Origin: Rhodoferax fermentans | GTDB taxonomy: Bacteria; Pseudomonadota; Gammaproteobacteria; Burkholderiales; Burkholderiaceae_C | Assembly (NCBI RefSeq): GCF_002017865.1 | Contig: NZ_MTJN01000002.1 | Coordinates: 124,001-188,000, forward strand | DNA: 64,000 nucleotides | Direction: 5' to 3' | Shown here: positions 51,903 to 60,397 of the stretch, piece by piece | Numbering within the stretch: the first letter of the stretch is position 1 | Layout of the letters: each line of letters starts with the position of its first letter | Notes under the pieces: generated by a model | Told to the model about the DNA's origin: nothing | The model's database searches: none | The model's input: the letters and a program-made list of their open reading frames with translations, nothing else | Position numbers and translations under genes: made by a program

Positions 51903-52485
51903 CTTGTGTCTCCTTGACCTGTTGTTGCTGCAGCATCACGCTCTCAAACGCCTCTTTGGCAGCGGCCTGGTTGCCCTTGGCCACCGCGCCAGAAAACTTC
52001 TGGTCGATGGCCTTAAGCACCGCATCGAGCGAGATCAGGCCACACAGGGCGGCAAACGCCCCGAGCAAAGGCACGTTGGGCAGCGGACGGCCCACATGTT
52101 TCACCGCCAGCTCACTCGCAGGCACCAGCAACAGGCGCTCAGGGCGAAACCCTTTGACGAACTCCTCCAGCCCCATCTCGTTGAAACTGCGGGTGGTGTT
52201 GATCAAGATATAGCCGTCCGTCTTGAGGCCACCAAACACATCCACCTGGTGTAACAAAGTGGGGTCCTGGATGATGATGGCATCGGGCTGCATGATCGGT
52301 TCACGCAAGCGGATCTCCTTGTCATCCATCCGGCAGAACGCCACCACCGGGGCGCCGGTACGCTCCGAACCAAAACTGGGGAAAGCCTGTGCATGGCGTC
52401 CGCCCAGAAAGGCTGCGATCGACAACATCTCGGCACCGGTGACCACCCCCTGGCCGCCACGGCCATGGATACGAACCTGAAACAT
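51895..52485 (-). CDS. porG: 2-oxoacid:acceptor oxidoreductase gamma subunit
   Basis: A 196-residue gamma subunit. GRGGQGVVTGAEMLSIAA is the signature of the CoA-binding gamma domain, and FPSFGSERTGAPVVAF is the second conserved block. It is first in the operon. The ATG at 52485 is preceded by GAGGAGC; further upstream sequence of the frame is non-coding in appearance. A perfect FNR box is centred 95 bases upstream. Confidence 0.9.
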   Translation of the reverse strand: MFQVRIHGRGGQGVVTGAEMLSIAAFLGGRHAQAFPSFGSERTGAPVVAFCRMDDKEIRLREPIMQPDAIIIQDPTLLHQVDVFGGLKTDGYILINTTRSFNEMGLEEFVKGFRPERLLLVPASELAVKHVGRPLPNVPLLGAFAALCGLISLDAVLKAIDQKFSGAVAKGNQAAAKEAFESVMLQQQQVKETQDA

Positions 52486-52573
52486 GAGTTGCTCCTCAAA
52501 TATGCTTTTTGGCCAACCAATCTCGGTTGGTTTTTTGCACAACGCAATTTAGATTCGTATAGCAAAATTTGTA

Positions 52574-52587
52574 TTGATGCACATCAA
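52574..52587. promoter_or_regulatory. Perfect FNR/Anr box upstream of the por operon
   Basis: TTGATGCACATCAA, exact match to TTGAT-N4-ATCAA. It sits between the divergent por operon and the bacteriohemerythrin gene, and could control either or both under oxygen limitation. Confidence 0.82.
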
Positions 52588-52593
52588 AGACAA

Positions 52594-52612
52594 CTGACAA
52601 GCGACTTGTCAG
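52594..52612. promoter_or_regulatory. Perfect 8-base palindrome next to the FNR box
   Basis: CTGACAAG-CGA-CTTGTCAG, arms perfect, 3-base spacer, 7 bases from the FNR box. Possible operator of a second regulator, or a short RNA stem. Confidence 0.5.
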
Positions 52613-52700
52613 GCCAGAACCTCCCATTCGTGTGATGTGGGTCAAATCACCTCAAGCACATGTGTTTATGCTCGCGGCTTCGTTGAAAAAAGGAATCGGT

Positions 52701-53207
52701 ATGGCAGAGTTGCGGTGGTCGGAGAGTTTTGAGATGGGTGTGCCAGTAATGGATCAGACCCATGAGGAATTTATCGATTTGCTGGCGCAAGTTGTGCAGG
52801 CAAACGATGCGCAATTGATGGCGCTTTGGACCGCCCTGGTTGAACACACCGAGAGCCACTTTGCACGCGAAGATCGCTGGATGAAAGACACAGGTTTTTC
52901 TGGCAACAACTGTCACACAGTCCACCACCAGATGGTTCTCAGGGTGCTGCGTGATGGGAAAAAGCGCGGTGATGCCGGTGAGCTGGCCGTGGTGCGGCAG
53001 ATGGCTGACGAGTTGAGCATCTGGTTCTCGCAACACGCCAACACCATGGATGCGGCGCTGGCGCAGCACTTGCGACATGTTGGCTACGACGAAACCACCG
53101 GCCAGGTGCGTCTGACAGACGCCTTGCCCACCAGCGCCATTGAAGGCTGCCATGGCTCCAACTGCTCGCCGGACGATGGAGCGCAGGCTAAACTGGAAAC
53201 CGCATGA
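52701..53207 (+). CDS. Bacteriohemerythrin
   Basis: A 168-residue hemerythrin-domain protein with the di-iron ligands: HEEFIDLL, HTESHFAREDRWM, HTVHHQMVLRVL and, in the last helix, a His near SQHANTMDAAL. It binds O2 and may deliver or scavenge it in microaerobic cells. A 30-residue tail beyond the normal domain end contains two cysteines (GCHGSNCS). The start at 52701 has AAGGAAT upstream; the 23 upstream in-frame residues are not conserved. It is divergent from the por operon. Confidence 0.87.
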   Translation: MAELRWSESFEMGVPVMDQTHEEFIDLLAQVVQANDAQLMALWTALVEHTESHFAREDRWMKDTGFSGNNCHTVHHQMVLRVLRDGKKRGDAGELAVVRQMADELSIWFSQHANTMDAALAQHLRHVGYDETTGQVRLTDALPTSAIEGCHGSNCSPDDGAQAKLETA

Positions 53208-53242
53208 GCGCAGCCAAACGCGTTCATTGGCCCCTTTAGCGC

Positions 53243-53299
53243 TTCTTTTTTTGCAGCACCCAGCCCTTAATCCAAAAGGGCTAGCGGCATATTTTTCAT
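53243..53299. repeat. Dispersed repeat family A, copy 11
   Basis: CAGCCCTTAATCC with AAAAGGGCTAGCGGC gives the family stem. It fills the leader between bacteriohemerythrin and ridA and ends 14 bases before the ridA ATG. Confidence 0.75.
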
Positions 53300-53312
53300 A
53301 CACAGGACCATC

Positions 53313-53771
53313 ATGAGCATTTACGACAAACTCGCTGAACTCAACATCACCCTGCCTGCGGTTGCTGTACCCGCTGCGGCCTATGTGCCCTTTGTGCAGA
53401 CCGGCAATCTGGTGTTTCTGAGTGGTCACATTGCCAAAAAAGACGGCAAAGTCTGGGTGGGCCAGTTTGGCAAAAACATCAGCACCGAAGAAGGCAAACT
53501 GGCAGCACGCGCGATTGCCATCGATTTGCTGGGCACTTTGCACGCGGCGGTGGGTGACCTCAACCGTGTCAAACGCATTGTCAAACTCATGTCGCTGGTC
53601 AACTCCACTGGAGACTTCACCGAGCAACACCTGGTGACCAATGGCGCCAGCGAGTTGATCGGCCAGGTGTTTGGTGCTGAAAAAGGGGCCCACGCCCGCA
53701 GCGCCTTTGGTGTGGCACAAATCCCGATGGGCGCTTGTGTCGAGATCGAATTGATCGCCGAACTGGCTTAA
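53313..53771 (+). CDS. RidA/YjgF family protein
   Basis: A 152-residue RidA-subfamily protein (VQTGNLVFLSGHIAKKDG, LNRVKRIVKLMSLVNSTGDF, ARSAFGVAQIPMGACVEIE). The catalytic-site Arg of classical RidA is matched here by ARSAFG. The family deaminates reactive enamine/imine intermediates from amino acid metabolism. It is convergent with the downstream chemoreceptor and shares four bases across their stop codons. Confidence 0.85.
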   Translation: MSIYDKLAELNITLPAVAVPAAAYVPFVQTGNLVFLSGHIAKKDGKVWVGQFGKNISTEEGKLAARAIAIDLLGTLHAAVGDLNRVKRIVKLMSLVNSTGDFTEQHLVTNGASELIGQVFGAEKGAHARSAFGVAQIPMGACVEIELIAELA

Positions 53772-55528
53772 AAACTCTCCCAATCCGACTCCGCCCCAGC
53801 TGCCGCCTTGGCAGGCGCCGGGTTGTTGCCCAGCGCGGGTTTGGGCGCCGTAGGCTTGCCAGCTGCCGGTTTGACCGAGGCCGCCAGCTTCTTGGGGGCG
53901 GGTGCCGCTGCTGCCTTGTGCCCCAGCGAGGGCGCACGTGGTGTGATGTCGCGTGGCGGGCGTTGGGCCATGGACAGTGCCTGGCCATCGGTCTTGAACA
54001 CCGCCACCGCTTGTGCCAGCTGTTCGGCCTGATCACGCAGGCTCTCGGCAGCGGCCGCACTTTGTTCGACCAGCGCGGCGTTTTGTTGGGTCATCTGGTC
54101 CAGGTTGCCGATGGACTGGTTGATGCCCGAGATCTCGCTGCTTTGTTCACCCGAGGCGGCGGTGATCTCGCCAATCACATCGGCCACCTTGCGCACCGAT
54201 TGCACGATGTCGTTCATGGTGCTGCCTGCGTCCGAGACCAGCTGGGTGCCAGAGGCCACTTTGGTGACCGAGGTGTTGATCAGCATCTTGATCTCTTTGG
54301 CGGCTTCGGCACTGCGCTGGGCCAAAGAGCGCACCTCGCTGGCTACCACAGCAAAACCACGCCCTTGTTCACCAGCACGTGCGGCTTCCACGGCTGCGTT
54401 TAATGCCAGGATGTTGGTCTGGAAGGCGATGCCGTCGATGACGCCGATGATGTCGCTGATCTTTCGGCTGCTGTCGTTGATTTCTTCCATGGTGCTGACC
54501 ACCTGGCGCACCACCGCACCACCGCGCTCGGCCACGCTGGAGGCGTTGGCGGCCAGGGAGCTGGCCTGGCGGGCGTTGTCGGCGCTGAGTTGCACGGTCT
54601 GGGTGAGGTGGTCCATGCTGGAGGCGGTGGCCTGCAGGTTGCTGGAGGTTTGTTCGGTGCGTTGGGCCAGGTCGTTGTTGCCTTGGGCGATCTCAGAACT
54701 GGCGGTGGCGATGCTGTCGGTGCTGTGGCGCACCTGGTTGACCATGGTGCCTAGCGAGGCGTTCATGCTCGAGAGGGACTTCATGAGGTCACCAAATTCA
54801 TCACTCCGGCTGGTGTCGATGGCCATGCTGAGGTCTCCCTGGGCAATCTTGGCGGCCAGGTTGTTGGCGGTGTCCAGCGGTTGGCGGATGGAGCGGATGA
54901 GCCAGGCGGCACCCACCAGAATGCCGACCACCAGCAGCAGCATCATGGCACCGGTGAGGTAGATCAGGTTCTGGGCGCGGTGGGCAAACTCTTCTTCGGT
55001 GGCCAGGAAGGACTTTTCTTGCAGGGTGACAAAGTCGCGCTGGGATTGCTGGTAGGCCTGCATGGCGGGCTGGAAGCTGTCTTTCACAATGGCTGTGGCC
55101 TGTTCGGGGCGGCCTTCGGAGCGTTCCTTGACGGCAGCCGTGCGTGCCTCAATCATCTTTTTGCGGTTGGCCGCGATGACTTTCATCTGTTGGCGGTCGT
55201 CATCGGTGAGTTCGTCGTCTTCGATGGTTTTCTGGATCTTGCTGATCTGGGCGGTGGTGTCGGCCATCGCTTCTTTGAGGCCCGCTTCGAGCACGGGGTC
55301 GCTGCTGAGCATGATCGCCTGGGTACGTGCGGCATTGGTTTGCGTCAGACCGGCCCAGCCCAAGGAGGCGTTGACGCGGGCATTGAGCTTGTGCAAAGCT
55401 TGGGCGCTTTCGGCACGGTTCTCGGCGGTGCGGTAGGCCGTGTAGCCCACCACTGTCACCAAGGCCAGCACAATGAGTAACACCGACAGCCACAGCTTGG
55501 TGGTCAGACGCAGGTTTTGAAGGTTCAT
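53768..55528 (-). CDS. Methyl-accepting chemotaxis protein with C-terminal WESF
   Basis: A 586-residue chemoreceptor of the same overall type as the one at 22308: N-terminal membrane helix (LWLSVLLIVLALVTVVGYTA), four-helix sensor domain, second helix, HAMP, signalling tip with [20 protein letters not shown], and the end DWESF, a CheR/CheB-tether-like pentapeptide. Start chosen at MNLQNLRLTTKLW (55528). The stop overlaps the ridA stop. The ligand is unknown. Confidence 0.92.
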   Translation of the reverse strand: MNLQNLRLTTKLWLSVLLIVLALVTVVGYTAYRTAENRAESAQALHKLNARVNASLGWAGLTQTNAARTQAIMLSSDPVLEAGLKEAMADTTAQISKIQKTIEDDELTDDDRQQMKVIAANRKKMIEARTAAVKERSEGRPEQATAIVKDSFQPAMQAYQQSQRDFVTLQEKSFLATEEEFAHRAQNLIYLTGAMMLLLVVGILVGAAWLIRSIRQPLDTANNLAAKIAQGDLSMAIDTSRSDEFGDLMKSLSSMNASLGTMVNQVRHSTDSIATASSEIAQGNNDLAQRTEQTSSNLQATASSMDHLTQTVQLSADNARQASSLAANASSVAERGGAVVRQVVSTMEEINDSSRKISDIIGVIDGIAFQTNILALNAAVEAARAGEQGRGFAVVASEVRSLAQRSAEAAKEIKMLINTSVTKVASGTQLVSDAGSTMNDIVQSVRKVADVIGEITAASGEQSSEISGINQSIGNLDQMTQQNAALVEQSAAAAESLRDQAEQLAQAVAVFKTDGQALSMAQRPPRDITPRAPSLGHKAAAAPAPKKLAASVKPAAGKPTAPKPALGNNPAPAKAAAGAESDWESF

Positions 55529-55612
55529 GGTGGTCTCCGGACGGGGGCTCGTTTGGCCCAGTTTCTTGATGTAACAACATCTTACGCGCGGATACACACT
55601 CTGGTGAAGTTT

Positions 55613-56110
55613 TTATGTCGTGTTTATGTGCAATTCGACACGTTCCACTTGCTGCTCTCGCACAGCAGCCAACTGCTCAACAGACACCAGGTGTGGCGCA
55701 ATTTCAGCCAGAGGCACCAGCACAAACGCCCGCTGACACATGCGTGGGTGGGGCAACTGCAGCGTGGGACTGTTGATGGGGGTGTCGCCATACAACAAGA
55801 TGTCCAGATCCAGGGTACGTGGTGCGTTGACATAGGGCCGCTCCCGGCCCTGCGCGTTTTCCATCTGCTGCAACGCTGCCAACAACTCAAAAGCATTGAG
55901 CCGGGTCGCCACTGCAGCCACCGCATTGATGAAATCCGGCCCACTGGCCTGCATCGGTGCGGTGCGGTACAGGCTGGAGGCGCGCAACAAACGGGTGGCG
56001 GGCAGACTGGCCAACCCGGCCAAAGCCTGCTGCACCGTGGCCCGGGCATCCCCCAGATTGCCCCCGAGTGCCACATAGGCCAGCACCTCGGGCTCAAGGA
56101 CCTCGGTCAT
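55613..56110 (-). CDS. folK: 6-hydroxymethyl-7,8-dihydropterin pyrophosphokinase
   Basis: A 165-residue HPPK: AYVALGGNLGDARATV at the start, RTLDLDILLYGD in the middle, and LPHPRMCQRAFVLVPL after. It transfers pyrophosphate from ATP to the pterin in folate biosynthesis. The ATG at 56110 begins 10 bases after the pcnB stop, and pcnB-folK is a conserved order in betaproteobacteria. Confidence 0.93.
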   Translation of the reverse strand: MTEVLEPEVLAYVALGGNLGDARATVQQALAGLASLPATRLLRASSLYRTAPMQASGPDFINAVAAVATRLNAFELLAALQQMENAQGRERPYVNAPRTLDLDILLYGDTPINSPTLQLPHPRMCQRAFVLVPLAEIAPHLVSVEQLAAVREQQVERVELHINTT

Positions 56111-56120
56111 GGGACGAGGT

Positions 56121-57728
56121 TTAGGCCTGGGAATCGGGCGCAGCGGGAGTGTCCCCGTTGACGCCAGTGTTGCGGCTGGGGCTGCGCCGACGGCGGCGAC
56201 GTTTTTTGGGCGCCGCATCACCCTCAGCTGCTGGCTCAGTGTCCGGGCGCTGCGCTACCGGATCGGTCGCACTCGTTGGCTCAGAACCGGTGGCGGCCGG
56301 GTCTGTGGCAGCGCGGGGCAGCCGGTGCACACGCGGTGGACGGGCGGTTTTAGCGCGTTGTTGTTGCTCGCGCTTGACTTCCTCGACCATGTCGTTGCGC
56401 AGGTTGTCGTCAGCCACGCTGAATTCCTGCCACCAGTCGGACAAGACCTCGTCGAGCTCACCGTTTTCAGCACGCAGGCGCATGAAGTCAAATGCGGCTC
56501 GGAAACGCGGCTGCTCCACCAGGCCAAACGCCGCGCTGCCGGTGCGTTTCTCGAAGCGTGGCTGCATGGTCCAGATGTCGCGCATGTCGCCACCGAGCTT
56601 GCCACGGCCCGACACATCACCAATGCGGGTGTTGAAGACGTCGTCAATCGCGTCCATCAACGCCGGATGGGAATGCTGGCGGGCGTTCAGGCGCTTGGCC
56701 CAGCCGTCGCGCACATCGGCCCACAACACACAGGCCAGCAAAAAGCTTGGTGCCACCGGCTTGCCTTCACCCACGCGACGGTCGGTATCGAGCAACGCGG
56801 CTTTCACAAACGGTTGCTCGGCACGCTCCACCACCACGTCGAGCAGCGGATAAATGCCGCGCGCCAGGCCAAGTTCCTTGAGTTTCTCAATCGACGCCAG
56901 CGCATGGCCGGTTTGTAACAGCTTCAGCATCTCGTCAAACATGCGGCTTTGCGGCACCTCGAGCAGCAGCGACTGGCTCTTGACCAGGGGCGCAGCGGTC
57001 TTGGGGTCGAGCTTGAAGCCCAGGCCATGCAGCTTGGCCGCAAAACGCACCGCACGGATGATGCGCACCGGGTCTTCGCGGTAACGCGTGGCCGCGTCAC
57101 CAATCATGCGGATCACGCGCGCCTTGGCGTCTTTCATGCCATGGTGGTAGTCGACCACGATTTGTGTCTCGGGGTCGTAATACATGGCGTTGATGGTGAA
57201 GTCGCGCCGCGCAGCGTCTTCGTCCTGCGGGCCCCAGACGTTGTCACGCAACACACGGCCGGTGCTGTCGACGGCGTGTTTCATGCCAGCCAGGTCACTC
57301 TTGCTGGTTTTTTCATTACCCGCCACCTGCTCGGCCGCCGCGTTGTCGAGGTAGGCGCGGAAGGTCGAGACCTCGATCACCTCATGCTCACGCCCACGGC
57401 CATACACCACGTGCACGATGCGAAAACGCCGCCCGATGATGAAGGCTCGGCGAAACAGGTTCTTGACCTGCTCAGGGGTGGCGTTCGTGGCCACGTCAAA
57501 GTCTTTGGGCGCCAGGCCCAGCATCAGGTCGCGCACAGCACCACCGACGATGTAGGCCTCAAACCCGGCGTTTTTCAAGGTGCGCACCACGTTGATGGCG
57601 CGTTCGTCCACCAAAGCCGGGTTGATGCCATGCACCTCCGGGCCGATCTCGACGCGCTTGCCAAAACGGCTTTTGGCGGCGGCGGGGGCAGATTTGCCCA
57701 GAAGTTTGTCGATGAAACGTTTGATCAT
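56121..57728 (-). CDS. pcnB: Poly(A) polymerase I
   Basis: A 535-residue class II nucleotidyltransferase. AYIVGGAVRDLMLGLAPKDFDVATNAT carries the GG...DxD catalytic motif, RRDFTINAMYYDP and REDPVRIIRAVRFAAKLHG are the tRNA-nucleotidyltransferase-like blocks. The C-terminus is a long Arg/Lys-rich RNA-binding tail (KKRRRRRRSPSR), the PcnB hallmark that separates it from CCA-adding enzymes. It adds 3' poly(A) tails that promote RNA decay. ATG at 57728 is preceded by AGGA. Confidence 0.93.
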   Translation of the reverse strand: MIKRFIDKLLGKSAPAAAKSRFGKRVEIGPEVHGINPALVDERAINVVRTLKNAGFEAYIVGGAVRDLMLGLAPKDFDVATNATPEQVKNLFRRAFIIGRRFRIVHVVYGRGREHEVIEVSTFRAYLDNAAAEQVAGNEKTSKSDLAGMKHAVDSTGRVLRDNVWGPQDEDAARRDFTINAMYYDPETQIVVDYHHGMKDAKARVIRMIGDAATRYREDPVRIIRAVRFAAKLHGLGFKLDPKTAAPLVKSQSLLLEVPQSRMFDEMLKLLQTGHALASIEKLKELGLARGIYPLLDVVVERAEQPFVKAALLDTDRRVGEGKPVAPSFLLACVLWADVRDGWAKRLNARQHSHPALMDAIDDVFNTRIGDVSGRGKLGGDMRDIWTMQPRFEKRTGSAAFGLVEQPRFRAAFDFMRLRAENGELDEVLSDWWQEFSVADDNLRNDMVEEVKREQQQRAKTARPPRVHRLPRAATDPAATGSEPTSATDPVAQRPDTEPAAEGDAAPKKRRRRRRSPSRNTGVNGDTPAAPDSQA

Positions 57729-57779
57729 TGTTGTGGTCCTGACAGGCGCGCTGGTGTTGGCCAGCACTGCGCCGATGTC

Positions 57780-58448
57780 TCAGTGGAAAAGTTCAAGTAT
57801 GCGCCAGCCACGCGCCTGTGCAATCGCCCGCAGGCGGTCGTCCGGGTTGGTGGCGACAGGGTGGTTGACCTGCTCCAGCAGGGGCAGGTCGTTAATCGAG
57901 TCAGAGTAGAAGGTGCTGTCCACGTCGGCCCAGTCCAACTGGCGCTCAGCCAGCCAAGCCTGCACCCGGGCGATTTTGCCTTCGCGAAATGACGGTGTGC
58001 CGTCGATCTCGCCAGTGAACCAGCCGCTGGCCGGGTCGCGCACCAGGTTGACGGCAATCAGATCCGGCACGCCAAAAGCGTCGGCAATCGGGCGGGTGAC
58101 AAATTCATTGGTGGCGGTGACGATCACCACCACGTCACCCGCTGCCTGGTGTTGGCGCACCAAATCCAAGGCTTGTGGCTTGATGGCTTTTTGCACCACA
58201 GACCTCATGAAATCTGCGTGAGCAGCTTCTGATTTGCTAGCACCTTGTTGTCGGATAGCGCGTGTGGCAAAACGCATGTAATCGTGGATGTCGAGCGTGC
58301 CGGCCTTGTAATGCTGGTAGTAGGCGTCGTTCTGGCGGGCAAAGTCGGCCGCGTCGTTCCAGCCCAGGGCGGTGGTGAACACACCCCACTCGTAGTCCGA
58401 GTCGGTGTTGATCAGGGTGTGGTCCAGGTCAAACAGGGTCAGTTTCAT
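57780..58448 (-). CDS. HAD-IB family phosphatase (SerB-like)
   Basis: A 222-residue HAD phosphatase: motif I LFDLDHTLINTDSD (nucleophile Asp), motif II VIVTATNEF, motif III region REGKIARVQAWL and motif IV YSDSINDLPLL. The four-motif layout is that of the HAD-IB/SerB-like group whose members hydrolyse small phosphate esters. It is commonly found between hda and pcnB in this lineage. Substrate not established. Confidence 0.87.
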   Translation of the reverse strand: MKLTLFDLDHTLINTDSDYEWGVFTTALGWNDAADFARQNDAYYQHYKAGTLDIHDYMRFATRAIRQQGASKSEAAHADFMRSVVQKAIKPQALDLVRQHQAAGDVVVIVTATNEFVTRPIADAFGVPDLIAVNLVRDPASGWFTGEIDGTPSFREGKIARVQAWLAERQLDWADVDSTFYSDSINDLPLLEQVNHPVATNPDDRLRAIAQARGWRILELFH

Positions 58449-58493
58449 AAGCTGCAATTGTCGATCAAAGCCGACACGCGGCGGCGCATGGCC

Positions 58494-59180
58494 TCACGCG
58501 TTGTCCATCATGGTCTTGATCAGCGGGATGGTGATGGCGCGCTGGGTCTGCAGGGCGTAACCATCCATCAGGTCCAGCAGCTCCATCAGGCTGCCCAGAT
58601 CGCGGCTGAAGCGCGTGAGCATGAAGTCCATCACCTCGTCACTCAGGGCAATACCACGTGCTTGGGCGTTGTCACGCAGCACCTGGCGGCGTTGGGTGTC
58701 GTCCAGCGCCTGCAATGCAAACACATGGCCCCAGCCCAGGCGGGTGCGCAGGTCGTCGCGCAGTTTCAGGTCGGCCGGTGGCAAGCTGCCCGCAGCCAGC
58801 ACCGCCACCTGCTGGGTTTGGGCGTTGACAAACCAGTTGAACGCGGCCTGTTGTTGTGTGGCGTCATACGCGTGTACATCGTCCATCAGCACTGCAGCCC
58901 AGGTTTCATCGTACTCAGAAGCTACAGGAATGCTAGCGTCTAGCCAACCCACACGCTGGCCCTGGGCCAACAAGCTGCTGCGCACAGCCTGCAACAAATG
59001 CGACTTGCCACAGCCACTGCCGCCCCACAAATAAGTGGGCACAGGCGAGCGCCGCACACCCGAGCCGGGCTGGCCCAACCAGAGGGTCAGGTGATCCACC
59101 GCCGCAGCGTTGGGTCCCACACAAAAATTGCTCAGGCTCGGCCCCTTGGCCAGCCCCATGTCAAGCACCAGTTGTTTCAT
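58494..59180 (-). CDS. hda: DnaA regulatory inactivator Hda
   Basis: A 228-residue AAA+ protein related to DnaA domain III. The N-terminal clamp-binding motif QLVLDMGL is present, followed by TYLWGGSGCGKSHLLQAV (Walker A), AAVLMDDVHAYD (Walker B) and VMDFMLTRFSRDLGSLMELL. With the DNA-loaded sliding clamp, Hda stimulates ATP hydrolysis by DnaA after initiation. The start overlaps the AI-2E permease stop. The ATG at 59180 follows another ATG one codon upstream. Confidence 0.92.
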   Translation of the reverse strand: MKQLVLDMGLAKGPSLSNFCVGPNAAAVDHLTLWLGQPGSGVRRSPVPTYLWGGSGCGKSHLLQAVRSSLLAQGQRVGWLDASIPVASEYDETWAAVLMDDVHAYDATQQQAAFNWFVNAQTQQVAVLAAGSLPPADLKLRDDLRTRLGWGHVFALQALDDTQRRQVLRDNAQARGIALSDEVMDFMLTRFSRDLGSLMELLDLMDGYALQTQRAITIPLIKTMMDNA

Positions 59181-60265
59181 CATGGTTCACGGTACAGCGC
59201 ACTGTCCAAATAGGTGCTGCGCAGGCGCCGACCAGCCACCAGCAGCACAGCGCTCAAGGGCAATGCCATCAGCACACCCACAAAACCCAGCAGGTGGCCA
59301 AAGGCCAGCAGGGCAAAAATCACCGCCAGCGGGTGCAGGCCAATGCGTTCACCCACCAAGCGCGGCGTCAGCACAAAACTCTCGACCAGCTGGCCCAGCC
59401 CGTAGACCACCGCCACCATCACCAGTGCGCTGATGTGCCCGGCCTGCGCTGAGAACTCCAGAAAACCCGCCAGCAGCGCCATCACCAGCCCCAGGCCAAA
59501 ACCCACATAAGGAATCGCCACCGCCAGGCCGGTAAACACCCCAATCGGCAGCGCCAAGTCCAGCCCGAACAAGGCCAACCCCACGCTGTAATACACCGCC
59601 AGTACCAGCATCACCAGCAGCTGGCCACGCAGGTACTGGCCCAGCACACTGTCGGCCTCGTCGGTGAAACTCTCCACCACGGCGCGCAGGCGAGGCGGCA
59701 CCAGGTTCAGCAGCATCACCATAAAACGGCGCCACTCCATCAGCAGGTAAAACAGCACCACCGGGATCAGCACCGCATTGCCCAGCACCGAGAGCGCCAC
59801 ACTGCCACCCAACTTGGCCGACTCCAGCAGGCGGCCCAGGCTGTCTTCAAAATTGGCGTTGAGGTGCTCGGTGGCAAAAGCCTTGAGTCCGGCCACATCC
59901 AGCGACACATGCAGGCCAAACTGCGACAAAAACGGCTGCAAGAAATCGTTGAAACGGTCCAGCAGCGGCGGCACCTGCTCGCGCAGCAGCGGCAGCTGTT
60001 TCACAAGAATCGGCACCACCAGCAGCAGCAAGGCCAAGAGCAGCAGCAAAAACACCAGCTCCACCAGCACCACCGCCAGCAGGCGCGGGATACGACCCCG
60101 GCCCAGGTCATCCAGCCAGTCCACCACCGGTGTGAGCGCATAGGCCAGGATGGCCGCCACCACAAACGGCGTCAACACCGGGGCGAGCAGCCAGGACAGC
60201 AGCACAATGCCCGCCAGAAGTGACAGCCAGGCCGCAGCCCGTTTTTGAGTGGAGGTGAATTGCAT
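59180..60265 (-). CDS. AI-2E family transporter (PerM-like)
   Basis: A 361-residue membrane protein with seven to eight helices, of the AI-2E/UPF0118 family (VLTPFVVAAILAYALTPVVDWL near the start, ALPIGVFTGLAVAIPYVGFGLG, LTPRLVGERIGLHPLAVIFALLAFG). Functions proposed for members range from autoinducer-2 export to Na+/H+ antiport; none is certain here. Start at 60265 (MQFTSTQKRAAAW) chosen because the frame upstream runs antisense through purM without conservation. Confidence 0.88.
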   Translation of the reverse strand: MQFTSTQKRAAAWLSLLAGIVLLSWLLAPVLTPFVVAAILAYALTPVVDWLDDLGRGRIPRLLAVVLVELVFLLLLLALLLLVVPILVKQLPLLREQVPPLLDRFNDFLQPFLSQFGLHVSLDVAGLKAFATEHLNANFEDSLGRLLESAKLGGSVALSVLGNAVLIPVVLFYLLMEWRRFMVMLLNLVPPRLRAVVESFTDEADSVLGQYLRGQLLVMLVLAVYYSVGLALFGLDLALPIGVFTGLAVAIPYVGFGLGLVMALLAGFLEFSAQAGHISALVMVAVVYGLGQLVESFVLTPRLVGERIGLHPLAVIFALLAFGHLLGFVGVLMALPLSAVLLVAGRRLRSTYLDSALYREP

Positions 60266-60397
60266 CAAAAACCCGAAGAACCGGCTGGGGGCCGTACCCT
60301 TAAAATCTGCGCAAATTCTATCGGCCCGGCTCATCTGATCCGGCCGACCCACAAGTAATCCGATCCACCCCGGCATTTGGCCTGATTGAACCCACCC

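Noticed and set aside
58225..58950. Possible repeat A relics in the HAD phosphatase gene (about 58230) and hda (about 58920)
   Set aside because: Both contain GCTAGC-type pieces but lack the AGCCCTT/AAGGGCT stem, so I cannot separate them from chance.
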